From: an uncultured Senegalimassilia sp.
GTDB taxonomy: Bacteria > Actinomycetota > Coriobacteriia > Coriobacteriales > Eggerthellaceae
Direction: 5' to 3'
DNA length: 64,000 bases
Assembly: GCF_934636665.1 (NCBI RefSeq)
Contig: NZ_CAKUAT010000003.1
Span: 85,275-149,274, forward strand
Numbering within the stretch: position 1 is the first letter of the stretch; every line of letters starts with the position of its first letter. Made by a program: the position numbers and the translations under genes. Shown in pieces: positions 35,530 to 43,523 of this stretch. The notes beneath the pieces were generated by a model. The model searched no databases, had not been told where the DNA came from, and saw only the letters and a program-made list of their open reading frames with translations.

Positions 35530-36872
35530 AAGCTGATGCTCGCTAGCGTCTCGTTCAGCTGCGCAGCCCTTATGCTGTTGCCGGAGGCATCCTGATCGGT
35601 GCGAACGGGTTCCATCCAGCGATCAACCCCTTCCGCCGGGTTATCGTATTCCAAGTTCAACCCCCACGCGTCGTAAATGACGGTCAGGTATCGGTCCAAC
35701 GCGATGTAGGCACGCTGAAGGTTGCTCTTCTGCTCCAGCCAACGCGATCCCTCGGCGAACGCGTTCGAATTGCGCAGCAGCAAGAAGTCGGTGAGCGTTT
35801 GGCTGTCGATGGCCGCGCACTCGTTGTAATCGCTTTGGCGAAGCGAGCGCGACGTGCTCATGCAATCGTTGTTGAACGCCGCCACGGCGTTGTTCAAGCG
35901 CGTAAGGTATGCGTTCACGCGGGCCTGATGGTCGACCAGCACGGCGTAAGCCGCCGCCTCTTGCTCGGCCGTAGGCGCGGCAGATGCGGAAGAAGAACCA
36001 GAGCCGGAGCCGCCGGCGTTTTCCGAGCCCGAGCCCGAACCGCTCGCATCGCCCGACACGCCGTCCGAACTGCCGGAGTTGCCCGAGCCGGAGCCGGAAC
36101 CGGACGCGGAACCGCTTCCCGCAGACCCCGAGCCCGCCTGCGACGAGCCGCCGGAAGATGCGGAGCCCGACGCGGAACCAGACCCCGACGCAGCCGAGGC
36201 GCCGCCAGCGATCTGCTGCGCGCGAGCGAACGACGAATCCACCGAGGAGGCCCCAGATGCCCCGGTCAGCGACGCAACGCCCAGCATGCCGGAACCGGAG
36301 CCCGAACCAAGGCCCAAAGCTGCCGCAGCATCGGGCGCAACGGCGCCGGTCTTCGACCCTTCGATCGTCACCGGGCCCACCGCGCGCGTCGAACCCACGG
36401 AGCCGGCCTGAACTTCGCGCATCTGGCCGTCAAGCCACAGCGCAGATTCCAGCGGGATAATCACCGCGCTGGGCCTATCATCGGCAACCACTGCCGGGAT
36501 TGCGGACACGTAACCGCCGACGCCCGCAATCATCAGGGCGAACGACGCGGCCGAAAGCGCCATCATGGGACGGGTGATGCCGGGCTTCCACCGCAGCCTG
36601 CGCGCGCGGCGCGCAGGGCGGTCGGTAGCGGCGAACGTGGGCGTAGGGCTAGGGGAAGGACTGACGGCGCGGCCAGCAGGCGTCGGCTGCTCGGCGGGCG
36701 CCTGAGAGCGCGCAGCATCAGTGGCAGCCATGTCCGTCGCGTCGCCAGCCGCCAGATCAGCCGTGTCGTCGGCAGCCAAACCAGCCGCATCGCCGGTAAC
36801 CAAGTCCGTCGCGTCGCTAGCCGCCAAGTCTGCCGTATCGCGCTCGTCGTCATGCGCGTTCTGCTCCGCCAT
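35526..36872 (-). CDS. One-pass membrane protein with acidic N-terminal repeats and Ser/Gly linker
   Basis: A 448-residue protein of no recognised family. Residues 9-55 are acidic imperfect repeats around DxADLAA/DATDLV. A Pro/Ser/Thr stretch follows, then a basic patch RRARRLRWK and one transmembrane helix at about 104-127. The external part has a Gly/Ser (SGSGSGS) linker region of over 100 residues and ends in a helical domain of about 150 residues with two cysteines. AAAGGAGG precedes the ATG at 36872. It overlaps the kinase start by four bases, so it is a likely sensor, anchor or substrate of that kinase. Confidence 0.8.
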   Translation of the reverse strand: MAEQNAHDDERDTADLAASDATDLVTGDAAGLAADDTADLAAGDATDMAATDAARSQAPAEQPTPAGRAVSPSPSPTPTFAATDRPARRARRLRWKPGITRPMMALSAASFALMIAGVGGYVSAIPAVVADDRPSAVIIPLESALWLDGQMREVQAGSVGSTRAVGPVTIEGSKTGAVAPDAAAALGLGSGSGSGMLGVASLTGASGASSVDSSFARAQQIAGGASAASGSGSASGSASSGGSSQAGSGSAGSGSASGSGSGSGNSGSSDGVSGDASGSGSGSENAGGSGSGSSSASAAPTAEQEAAAYAVLVDHQARVNAYLTRLNNAVAAFNNDCMSTSRSLRQSDYNECAAIDSQTLTDFLLLRNSNAFAEGSRWLEQKSNLQRAYIALDRYLTVIYDAWGLNLEYDNPAEGVDRWMEPVRTDQDASGNSIRAAQLNETLASISL

Positions 36873-36912
36873 CGCCTTCCCTCCTTTCCCTGTTCGTCTC
36901 AAAAGTCGCCGC

Positions 36913-37374
36913 TTAAGCCAAGCCTGGCCAGTTTTGCTGACGCAAAGCTTCGTAAGCGGCTATTGCAACAGAATTGCTTAAGTTTAAGCTGCGCATGCCA
37001 TCGCGCATGGGTATGCGCACGCAGGCGGACTCGAAGCGCTGCATAACGGCCTCGTCGAGCCCGCGGCTTTCGCGCCCGAACACCAGCCAGGCGTCCGGAC
37101 CGTACGAAACGTCGGCGAAGCTGTGCTGCACGTGCCCCGTGAACAGGTGCAGCTCATTGGCGGCATGGGCCTCGAAGAACTCGTCGGCGCACGACCAGCG
37201 CACGATGTCGACGTCATCCCAGTAGTCGCACCCCGCGCGCGCAAGGTTGCGCTGTGTGACGGCGAAGCCCATGGGCTCCACCAGGTGCAACCGCGCGCCG
37301 ATGCAAGCGCACGTGCGCGCCACATTCCCCGTGTTCTGGGGGATCTCAGGCTCCACCAACACGATGTTGAGCAT
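36913..37374 (-). CDS. trmL: tRNA (cytidine(34)-2'-O)-methyltransferase
   Basis: A 153-residue SPOUT methyltransferase that methylates the wobble base of tRNA-Leu isoacceptors using SAM. The N-terminus VLVEPEIPQNTGNVART, the motif LVFGRESRGLDE and the C-terminal RSLNLSNSVAIAAYEALRQ are all typical. Length is standard. It lies between the signalling operon and the ABC-F gene on the same strand. Confidence 0.95.
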   Translation of the reverse strand: MLNIVLVEPEIPQNTGNVARTCACIGARLHLVEPMGFAVTQRNLARAGCDYWDDVDIVRWSCADEFFEAHAANELHLFTGHVQHSFADVSYGPDAWLVFGRESRGLDEAVMQRFESACVRIPMRDGMRSLNLSNSVAIAAYEALRQQNWPGLA

Positions 37375-37604
37375 CCTTGCAACCTTTCGTTAAAACGATC
37401 CGACTTTTGCGGGAGCCCGCGGTCTCCCGCAGAGACGCGCCTGCCCATGCAGGTGCTTACCCATCAACGCGCACCCGCCCGTTTCAGGCCCTTGGAAAAC
37501 CGCGGCACACCGGTGCCCGCGCTTTCCGCCGTTGCGCACCCGCCGTTTCAAGCCCGCAGACGCCGCAGCCACATGACCGAGCCCCGACAGCGCCAAACGC
37601 CGCC

Positions 37605-37624
37605 GGGCGCGCGATCGCGCGCCC
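37605..37624. repeat. 20-bp perfect palindrome
   Basis: GGGCGCGCGATCGCGCGCCC is perfectly self-complementary with no loop, 12 bp past the stop of the ABC-F gene on the minus strand. It might act as a terminator stem but has no T-tract. Confidence 0.5.
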
Positions 37625-37635
37625 ACGCGAGGCCC

Positions 37636-39720
37636 CTACACGCCCATTGCTTCGGCCTGCTTGGCCATCTCCTCTTCGAGCTCTTCGTTCAACATGAACC
37701 ACTCCTCCTCGGCAGCGGCTAGGCGCTGCTTGAGCTTGGAGTGCTCGGCCACGGCATCCGAGGACGCGTCCTCGTTGATATAGAAATCGGGGTCTGCCAT
37801 CTTCGCCAGCAGCTCCTCCATGCGGGCGTTGTCGCGCTCCATCTGCTTGTCGAGCTCGGCGATGCGCTTGCGATGGTTCTTCAGCGCGGCGTAGGCGCGG
37901 TTGCGCGCCTCAGCCTCGCGGCGCTTCTGCTCCTTGGTCTTCGGCGAGCTGCCGCGCTTTGCCGTCAGCTCTCCCGAAGCGGCAGGCGCAGACGAAGCGG
38001 GCGCGGCAGACGCGGAAGAGGCGCTCTTCGACGCCTTCCCCTTCCCCGATCCGCCCTTTCCGGCAGGTTTGCGCTCCATCAACTCGTCGACGAGCGACTC
38101 GTCGGTGGGCTCGGGCCCGTCGAGCTGGCCGGACTTGAACAGGTAGTAGTCGTAATCGCCATCGTAGACGGTGACCTTGCCGGGCTTCACCTCCACGATG
38201 CGGTTCGCGATGCTGCGGATGAGGTGGCGGTCGTGCGTGATGAGCAGGATGGTGCCCTCGAAGCGGTTGAGCGCCTGCTCAAGCACGTCGGCGCTGGCGA
38301 TGTCCAGGTGGTTGGTGGGCTCGTCAAGGCACAGCAGCGGCTTTGGCGCCACGAGCATCTTCGCCAACGCCAAGCGGCCCTTTTCGCCGCCAGAGAGCAC
38401 GCTGACCTTCTTCTCGACGGCATCGCCCTCGAACAGGAAGGCGCCGAGCAGGCTGCGCACCTGGCTGATGTTCCAGCCCGGCGCCACGTGGTCGAGCTCC
38501 TCGAACACGGTATTGCCCGCGTGCAGCTCCTCCAGCTGGTGCTGCGCGTAGTACGTCAGCGCCACGTGCACGCCGTAGTCGATGGTGCCGGCATCGGGCT
38601 TCATGACGCCCGCGATCATCTTCATAAGCGTGGATTTGCCTGCGCCGTTGGGGCCCACAAGCGCCACCTTGTCGCCGCGGTACATGGTGAAGTCGAAGTT
38701 GTCGTAGACGCGCTTGTCGCCGAACGCCTTCACCAGGCCGCGACAGCGCACCACTTCGTCGCCGGTGCGCGGCGGCTGCACGAAGTTGAAGTGGATGGGC
38801 TTCTTCTCCTCGGGAATCTCGATGAGCTCCTCTTTCAGGCGCTCCAAGCGCTGCGCGCGCTCCTGGGCCTGGCGAGCCTTGGTAGCCTTGTAGCGGAAGC
38901 GCTCGACGAAATCCTCCAGGTGCTTCATCTCCTCGAGCTGCTTGGTGCGCTGCTGGCGGAGGCGCTCGATGCGCTCCTCGCGCGCCTTGAGGTATGCGGA
39001 ATAGTTGCCCTTGTATAGGTTGACGCGGCCGTTTGCCACCTCGGCTACGCGGTCAATCATGTTGTCCATGAACTCGCGGTCGTGGCTGACCACGATGACG
39101 GTGCCCTCGTAGCCGCGCAAAAAGCCCTCGAGCCACTTCACCGACTCAAGATCCAGGTGGTTTGTGGGCTCGTCGAGCATAAGCACCTCGGGATTGCGGA
39201 CCAGCAGCTTTGCCAGCGCGATGCGCATCTGCCAGCCGCCGGAGAAGTTCGTGGTGGCCTGCTTGATGTCGCCTTCCTTGAAGCCCAGGCCGAACAGCAC
39301 GCCGCGGACCTTGGCCTCGATGGTGTAGCCACCCAGCATCTCGTAGGCGTCGCGCGCACGGCCAGCTGCGGCAAGCTGGCGTTCGGTGGGGTTGTCGCCC
39401 AGCGACTCCTCCAGCTCGCGCAGGCGCTGCTCGGCTTCCAAGATCTCCACCTGCGAAGACATGACCTCCTCGAAGATGGGGCGATCGGGCATTTCGATGG
39501 CCTCCTGCTCCAGGTAGCCCACGCGGGCGCCCTTCGCGAACAGGATGCGACCCTCGTCGGCGTCCTCTCGGCCGCTGATGATGTTGAGCATGGTGGTTTT
39601 ACCGGCGCCGTTGGGGCCTACGAGCGCCAGGCGGTCGTATTCCTCCAGCTTGAACGTGACATCGGAGAACAGCGTGCGCCCGCCGAACGACTTCGACAGA
39701 TGCTCAACCTGCATGATCAT
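37636..39720 (-). CDS. ABC-F family ATP-binding protein
   Basis: A 694-residue soluble protein with two ABC cassettes and no membrane domain. Walker A motifs are GPNGAGKTTML (first) and GPNGAGKSTLM (second). Signature motifs are FSGGWQMRIALAK and LSGGEKGRLALAK; Walker B regions read LMLDEPTNHLD and LCLDEPTNHLD. A charged linker with arginines lies between the cassettes (about 235-310). A C-terminal extension from about 545 contains an Ala/Ser-rich linker and a coiled coil, as in the Uup/YdiF type. Such proteins act on ribosomes; antibiotic resistance cannot be claimed. AAAGGAG precedes the ATG. Confidence 0.93.
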   Translation of the reverse strand: MIMQVEHLSKSFGGRTLFSDVTFKLEEYDRLALVGPNGAGKTTMLNIISGREDADEGRILFAKGARVGYLEQEAIEMPDRPIFEEVMSSQVEILEAEQRLRELEESLGDNPTERQLAAAGRARDAYEMLGGYTIEAKVRGVLFGLGFKEGDIKQATTNFSGGWQMRIALAKLLVRNPEVLMLDEPTNHLDLESVKWLEGFLRGYEGTVIVVSHDREFMDNMIDRVAEVANGRVNLYKGNYSAYLKAREERIERLRQQRTKQLEEMKHLEDFVERFRYKATKARQAQERAQRLERLKEELIEIPEEKKPIHFNFVQPPRTGDEVVRCRGLVKAFGDKRVYDNFDFTMYRGDKVALVGPNGAGKSTLMKMIAGVMKPDAGTIDYGVHVALTYYAQHQLEELHAGNTVFEELDHVAPGWNISQVRSLLGAFLFEGDAVEKKVSVLSGGEKGRLALAKMLVAPKPLLCLDEPTNHLDIASADVLEQALNRFEGTILLITHDRHLIRSIANRIVEVKPGKVTVYDGDYDYYLFKSGQLDGPEPTDESLVDELMERKPAGKGGSGKGKASKSASSASAAPASSAPAASGELTAKRGSSPKTKEQKRREAEARNRAYAALKNHRKRIAELDKQMERDNARMEELLAKMADPDFYINEDASSDAVAEHSKLKQRLAAAEEEWFMLNEELEEEMAKQAEAMGV

Positions 39721-39795
39721 GGTGCGACAACTCCTTTAGCGTTAAAACGAAACCACGCTAAGGGAGCGGGCAGACGACACCGAGAAATGAGCGCA

Positions 39796-39891
39796 AAAAC
39801 GGACGCCCCCACGGAGAGGGAAATTGACGCCCTCGCAAACGGGAAAACTAGCGCCCCCACAGTTGGGGAAAACGAACGCCCCGCAGACGGG
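39796..39891. repeat. Four tandem 24-bp repeats
   Basis: Units begin at 39796, 39820, 39844 and 39868, each with a GAAAA-like start, a central ACGCCCC core and a GGG end. Each unit can fold as a C-run/G-run mini-hairpin. In one minus-strand frame they read as eight-residue repeats of the form FPxCxGxx, but the only start is a TTG inside a terminator stem, so no gene is called. They lie between the tRNA-Asn terminator and the ABC-F gene. Confidence 0.75.
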
Positions 39892-39925
39892 GAATCCGTT
39901 CAGGCGAATCCGTTCAAACAAAAAA

Positions 39926-39953
39926 AGAACCGCCAACTTGCGCTGGCGGTTCT
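39926..39953 (-). terminator. Terminator of tRNA-Asn
   Basis: AGAACCGCCA at 39926-39935 pairs with TGGCGGTTCT at 39944-39953. On the minus strand it is followed by a run of seven T residues. It lies ten bases past the tRNA 3' end. Confidence 0.92.
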
Positions 39954-39963
39954 TGGAGCTTCA

Positions 39964-40038
39964 TGGCTCCCCGGGTAGGATTCGAACCTACAACCCTCCG
40001 GTTAACAGCCGGATGCTCTGCCGTTGAGCTACCGAGGA
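39964..40038 (-). tRNA. tRNA-Asn (anticodon GTT)
   Basis: A 75-nucleotide cloverleaf including an encoded CCA. The acceptor stem is TCCTCGG with CCGGGGA. The D arm contains GCTCAACGGCAGAGC, the anticodon stem TCCGG/CCGGA holds loop CTGTTAA (anticodon GTT), and the T arm has GGTTCGAATCC. The discriminator base is G. Confidence 0.97.
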
Positions 40039-40077
40039 ATTTCTTCGGTGCGCTTCGTTTCCTTGGCGCAAGAAAGT

Positions 40078-40105
40078 ATTATAGACATTTCAATTTTCGG
40101 CGCAA
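40078..40105 (-). promoter_or_regulatory. tRNA-Asn promoter
   Basis: On the minus strand, TATAAT at 40078-40083 lies 16 bp from TTGCGC at 40100-40105, forty bases upstream of the mature tRNA 5' end. Confidence 0.7.
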
Positions 40106-40262
40106 CCCCCTTTTTCAAAATTTTTTTCGGCAGCCGATTTCAGGAGGCGGCGCTTGATTTGCAAGTTCATCCGAACACCTTGGTTTCGTTATCGAACTCA
40201 GCCAGACATGTACGGCTGAGTCTGGGGTTCCCAATCGGCCGCGCCGGATGAACAGGGGACGA
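40106..40262. other. Intergenic region between tRNA-Asn and the GT-C-like gene
   Basis: It contains an 8-bp stem, ACTCAGCC at 40196-40203 and GGCTGAGT at 40214-40221, with a 10-base loop, which could help end the minus-strand GT-C-like transcript. No gene is seen. Confidence 0.5.
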
Positions 40263-40348
40263 GTGAACGGGGGACGGAGGTGTGTTCACGCAATACGTTG
40301 CCGGCAGTGCGAAGATCGACCGAGAACACACCTCCGTCCCCCGTTCAC
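40263..40348. repeat. REP-like palindromic element, copy 2
   Basis: The arms 40263-40287 and 40324-40348 are perfect 25-bp inverse complements around a 36-bp centre and contain GGGGACGGAGGTGTGTTC. A partial extra arm (GAACAGGGGACGAG) sits just left at 40250. The arms match those at 11646-11735. The element is downstream of the GT-C-like gene. Confidence 0.88.
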
Positions 40349-40399
40349 GTTCGCCGTTGGGCAACGCAACCCAAGCGCCGCGCCACGGGCGCCCGCGTT

Positions 40400-42895
40400 C
40401 TAGTACATCCCGAACGCGTTCCACAGCAGCACGTTCGCGCCAACCATCAGCACGAGCGAGCCGAACATGAAATACAGCGCGATGCGATACACCGACACCG
40501 TCTGCCCCGCCACGGCGGCCGACGCCACCGCATGCGCGCCCGCCTGCTGCACGGGCACCTGCGCATGGGCGCCCAGCTGCGTGGTCCAGCCCTTCGACAG
40601 CGGCTCGCTCGAGCGCACCTGCAATAGCTCCAAAAACGACAGCGCCGCCGCAAGGGCAAAGTACAGCCCGAAGTCGCAAATGTAGCGCATAAGGATGCCG
40701 GCGCCCTGCAAGTCGAAGATGCACAGCGCCACCGCCACGCAAACCGCGCAGATCCACAGCGGCATAAGGCCCTTCGCCTTCAGGCCGTGGCGGACACGCG
40801 GCAACGCCAGCAGCACGAGCGTCATGGGGTACAGGAAGAAGTAGCCGCCGAACATGGGCTCGTAGATGGTGACGCCCTGGTACGCCGGGTCCATGTAGGT
40901 CTGGTGCATGAACGGGAACTGGCTGCCCAGCGCCGGAGGCTGGAACAGGTACGCGTACAGGCCGAACGGGATGCGGTCGGCGTGGAACCCGCGATGCGTC
41001 ATGTCGTTGGTGGTCAGGTTGTAGTTCGCGCCGAAGTCGAGCGGGCTGCCGAAGCGCGCGAAGTTGTACACCATGACCGCCGCGGCGACCACCAGAAACG
41101 GCACGAGCGCGGCGCGGAAGGCGCCCAAGCATGCTCGTCGCGCCTGTGCGTTGCCGCGGGCGTCGCGCAAAAACGGCCAGAACAGCACCAGCCCGAACAC
41201 GGCGGCCAACACCATCTGCGGACGCGCGGCAAGCGTCAACGCGATGAGCGCCGCACCCGCAACCACGCGCCGACGGTCTATGAAACCGCCCGCGGTACCC
41301 GACACCCACAGCCCCAAACCCCAGCTGATCAGGGCCAGGCCCATGGCTTCGGGCAGGAAGTACATGCTAGGCGTGCGCGCCAAGATCAGCCCGCCGCCGG
41401 CCACGAACATCATGATGTCGAGCACGAGCAGCACGCCAATCGACGTGCAAGGGAACCACCGGCACGAAATGCGCGTGAGCAGATACGCGATGCCCGCCAC
41501 GTACGCGCAGTCGCAGATGGCGACGCCAAGCCACGTGGGGAACCCGGTTCCCGTGAGCAAAAGCCACGGGACGTAGAACACCAGGCACGGCAGCACGCCG
41601 AAGTACACGTAGTATTTCCCCTGGTAGTACGCGTGATCCCACAGGTAAGGCACGCCGGCGGAGTCGCGCGCCGCGGTGTCGTAGGGGTTGTCCATGGCCT
41701 GCAGCGCGGCCGAGGGCACGTCGTCAAGGTAGAAGTGCCCCTGAAGCAGCGCCTGAGCGAGCTTTTGGTACTGGAACTGGTTTTCCGTGCTTGCGGTGTG
41801 CGTGATGGACAGGAAGTGCGTGTTGGACATGATCAGGATGAAGATGACCACGCACTGCACCGCCACCAACGCGATGACCATCCAGCCCTGACGCGTGATG
41901 CGGCCGTCGAACACGCGGCTGAACAGGGCCGATTGCGGGCGGACGGCATACAGCGCCAGCAGCACCGCCAGGATGAAGGCGAAACGCAGCGGGTCGATAT
42001 CAAGCGGCACCTGCTGGTTCAGACCGATTCCCGTCACGGTCACCGGACCCACGTCGGCCAGGTTCGTGATCGAGACGTAGATGGAATGGCAGTCGCCCGC
42101 CGGGTCCAGACTGATATAGGTGCTGGCGGCGTCCTTCGGGTCGACCGAGACCGCCGGCAGCTGATAGTAGTTCGCATTGCCTTCGTCCTGCAGATACATG
42201 ACCACCTGCAGCTTGCTGTCAGTGGCTTTTGCGGCCGCAGCGGGGTCATTGAGCTGAGGGGTGAAGTGGATGCTGCGGACGGTGTCGTCAAGGCCCGTGA
42301 TCTCGAAGTAGTTCGTGGACGCATCGAGCGTCAGCGCGCCTTCGGTACCCGCTGCCACGCCGTTGACCAGGTACGTCCCCACCTGCGGGTACGTCATGGA
42401 CGTGAAGAAGGCCAGGTTGAAGCCGAACACCTCGATGAGCACGGCGATCAGCACGCAGATAACAAGGCCGGCAAAGTGCTTGATCGGGCTGACGTAGGCG
42501 CCAGCAGAGCCGGCGAAGCCCATGTCGCAGGTTTCGGAAGGCGAAGCCCAGCCCTGCTGCGGGCGCACGGCGCCGTGACGGCCGTGACGCGCATACGCAG
42601 GCTGCGCCGAGTTGCCGGCGTGAGCGCCGGCGGCCGCCGAGCCACCCGGCATGCGCGAGGTTCCCGACCCGCCGCGCGACCAGCGTCTATAGGGAGTGTT
42701 GACGGGCTGCGCAGGCTGCCCGCTGCGACCGGCAGGCGCACCAGGGGCAACAGGACGAGCTGCGTCGGGGTTGCTGGGGCGCGCTGCGCCGCGCCCGCCG
42801 TGGGAGGCGCAGCTTTCGCGGGCGTACTGTTCGAACTCGGGCGAGGAGACGCCCGGCTCGAAAGGGTCATGATACTGTTGATTCCGATTAGCCAT
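40400..42895 (-). CDS. Large polytopic membrane protein, GT-C glycosyltransferase-like
   Basis: An 831-residue protein. Residues 1-135 are cytoplasmic, disordered and rich in Arg, Gly, Pro and Ala. A first helix at about 140-160 is followed by an extracytoplasmic beta-type domain (about 165-310), then ten or more membrane helices. The loop DHAYYQGKYYVYFGVLP resembles the GKxYxxFG loop of membrane glycosyltransferase-like proteins. A glycan transfer role is plausible but unproven. The ATG at 42895 lies only seven bases after a TATAAT and has no ribosome-binding site, suggesting a leaderless mRNA. It is divergent from the HPt gene. Confidence 0.82.
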   Translation of the reverse strand: MANRNQQYHDPFEPGVSSPEFEQYARESCASHGGRGAARPSNPDAARPVAPGAPAGRSGQPAQPVNTPYRRWSRGGSGTSRMPGGSAAAGAHAGNSAQPAYARHGRHGAVRPQQGWASPSETCDMGFAGSAGAYVSPIKHFAGLVICVLIAVLIEVFGFNLAFFTSMTYPQVGTYLVNGVAAGTEGALTLDASTNYFEITGLDDTVRSIHFTPQLNDPAAAAKATDSKLQVVMYLQDEGNANYYQLPAVSVDPKDAASTYISLDPAGDCHSIYVSITNLADVGPVTVTGIGLNQQVPLDIDPLRFAFILAVLLALYAVRPQSALFSRVFDGRITRQGWMVIALVAVQCVVIFILIMSNTHFLSITHTASTENQFQYQKLAQALLQGHFYLDDVPSAALQAMDNPYDTAARDSAGVPYLWDHAYYQGKYYVYFGVLPCLVFYVPWLLLTGTGFPTWLGVAICDCAYVAGIAYLLTRISCRWFPCTSIGVLLVLDIMMFVAGGGLILARTPSMYFLPEAMGLALISWGLGLWVSGTAGGFIDRRRVVAGAALIALTLAARPQMVLAAVFGLVLFWPFLRDARGNAQARRACLGAFRAALVPFLVVAAAVMVYNFARFGSPLDFGANYNLTTNDMTHRGFHADRIPFGLYAYLFQPPALGSQFPFMHQTYMDPAYQGVTIYEPMFGGYFFLYPMTLVLLALPRVRHGLKAKGLMPLWICAVCVAVALCIFDLQGAGILMRYICDFGLYFALAAALSFLELLQVRSSEPLSKGWTTQLGAHAQVPVQQAGAHAVASAAVAGQTVSVYRIALYFMFGSLVLMVGANVLLWNAFGMY

Positions 42896-42902
42896 GGCCC
42901 GG

Positions 42903-42932
42903 ATTATACTTCCAGGAACGAACACGTCCGAA
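42903..42932 (-). promoter_or_regulatory. Leaderless promoter of the GT-C-like gene
   Basis: On the minus strand a perfect TATAAT (42903-42908) is followed by seven bases and then the ATG at 42895. The -35 region is weak (TTCGGA at 42927-42932, 18-bp spacer). Transcription would start at or within a base or two of the ATG. Confidence 0.55.
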
Positions 42933-42947
42933 TCCCAGGGAGGCACA

Positions 42948-43310
42948 ATGGACGAAAAAGACATTGCCGCGTTGCAAAACGCCGACATAGATTACGAGGA
43001 CATCATCGACCGCTTCGAAGGCAACGAATCGCTCTACCTGAAACTGGCCGAGCTGTTCCTCGACGACCCCCACATGCCCAACGTCCGCCGAGCGTTTGCC
43101 GCAGGCGATCTGGCAACCGCAGAGGTGGAAGCCCACGCCCTCAAAGGCGTAGCCGGCAATCTCTCACTCACCAGCGTGCACAAGCTGGCGAGAAGCATGA
43201 ACGACGCCCTCCGGGAAGGCAACGAAGCCACAGCAACCAAGCTCCTCCCAGAGCTAGACGAGGCGTACGCAAAGGCAGTAGAAGCCTTGCGGGAGGTGCT
43301 GAGGAGATAG
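42948..43310 (+). CDS. Orphan histidine phosphotransfer (HPt) domain protein
   Basis: A 120-residue, almost all-helical protein. HALKGVAGNL with His63 matches the HPt consensus HxLKGxxxxxG, and the helices on either side suit a four-helix bundle. HPt proteins relay phosphoryl groups between a hybrid kinase and a response regulator in the cytoplasm. No kinase or regulator is adjacent, so its partners lie elsewhere. GGGAGG precedes the ATG at 42948; an upstream frame to 42894 overlaps the divergent gene start and is not used. Confidence 0.88.
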   Translation: MDEKDIAALQNADIDYEDIIDRFEGNESLYLKLAELFLDDPHMPNVRRAFAAGDLATAEVEAHALKGVAGNLSLTSVHKLARSMNDALREGNEATATKLLPELDEAYAKAVEALREVLRR

Positions 43311-43357
43311 AAAGCGAAAGCACACACGCAGCACGTCAATGCCACACCAAACAACGA

Positions 43358-43391
43358 AGCAGGCCGGATCACCAAAGCGACCCGGCCTGCT
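43358..43391 (+). terminator. Terminator of the HPt gene
   Basis: AGCAGGCCGG at 43358-43367 pairs perfectly with CCGGCCTGCT at 43382-43391, followed by TTTTG. Confidence 0.9.
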
Positions 43392-43441
43392 TTTGTATGA
43401 GAGGAAGACGCTAGAAGAAACCCGACAATCGGTCCCTCAAC

Positions 43442-43470
43442 TTGAGCGCTTTTCAATCCTTATCTATCAT
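43442..43470 (+). promoter_or_regulatory. Promoter of the LicC-LicA gene
   Basis: TTGAGC at 43442-43447 and TATCAT at 43465-43470 are separated by the ideal 17 bp, about 50 bases upstream of the ATG at 43524. Confidence 0.65.
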
Positions 43471-43523
43471 GAACCAGCGGGCAATAACCGTTTTGCCCCA
43501 TGCGAACGTGAACAAGAGGACAT

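Noticed and set aside
35985..36460. CRISPR-like periodicity
   Set aside because: The periodic sequence encodes Ser/Gly repeats in a real gene; spacing is irregular and there are no spacers of equal length.
37636..39720. Antibiotic-resistance assignment for the ABC-F protein
   Set aside because: ABC-F resistance proteins and housekeeping Uup/EttA-type proteins share all visible motifs; the long C-terminal coiled coil favours a housekeeping type.
39742..39936. 64-residue minus-strand frame made of FPxCxGxx repeats
   Set aside because: Its only start is a TTG within the tRNA terminator stem; the region is better described as a tandem repeat.
40787..43414. 875-residue plus-strand open frame
   Set aside because: It is antisense to the GT-C-like gene and runs through the HPt gene in another frame; no family motif.
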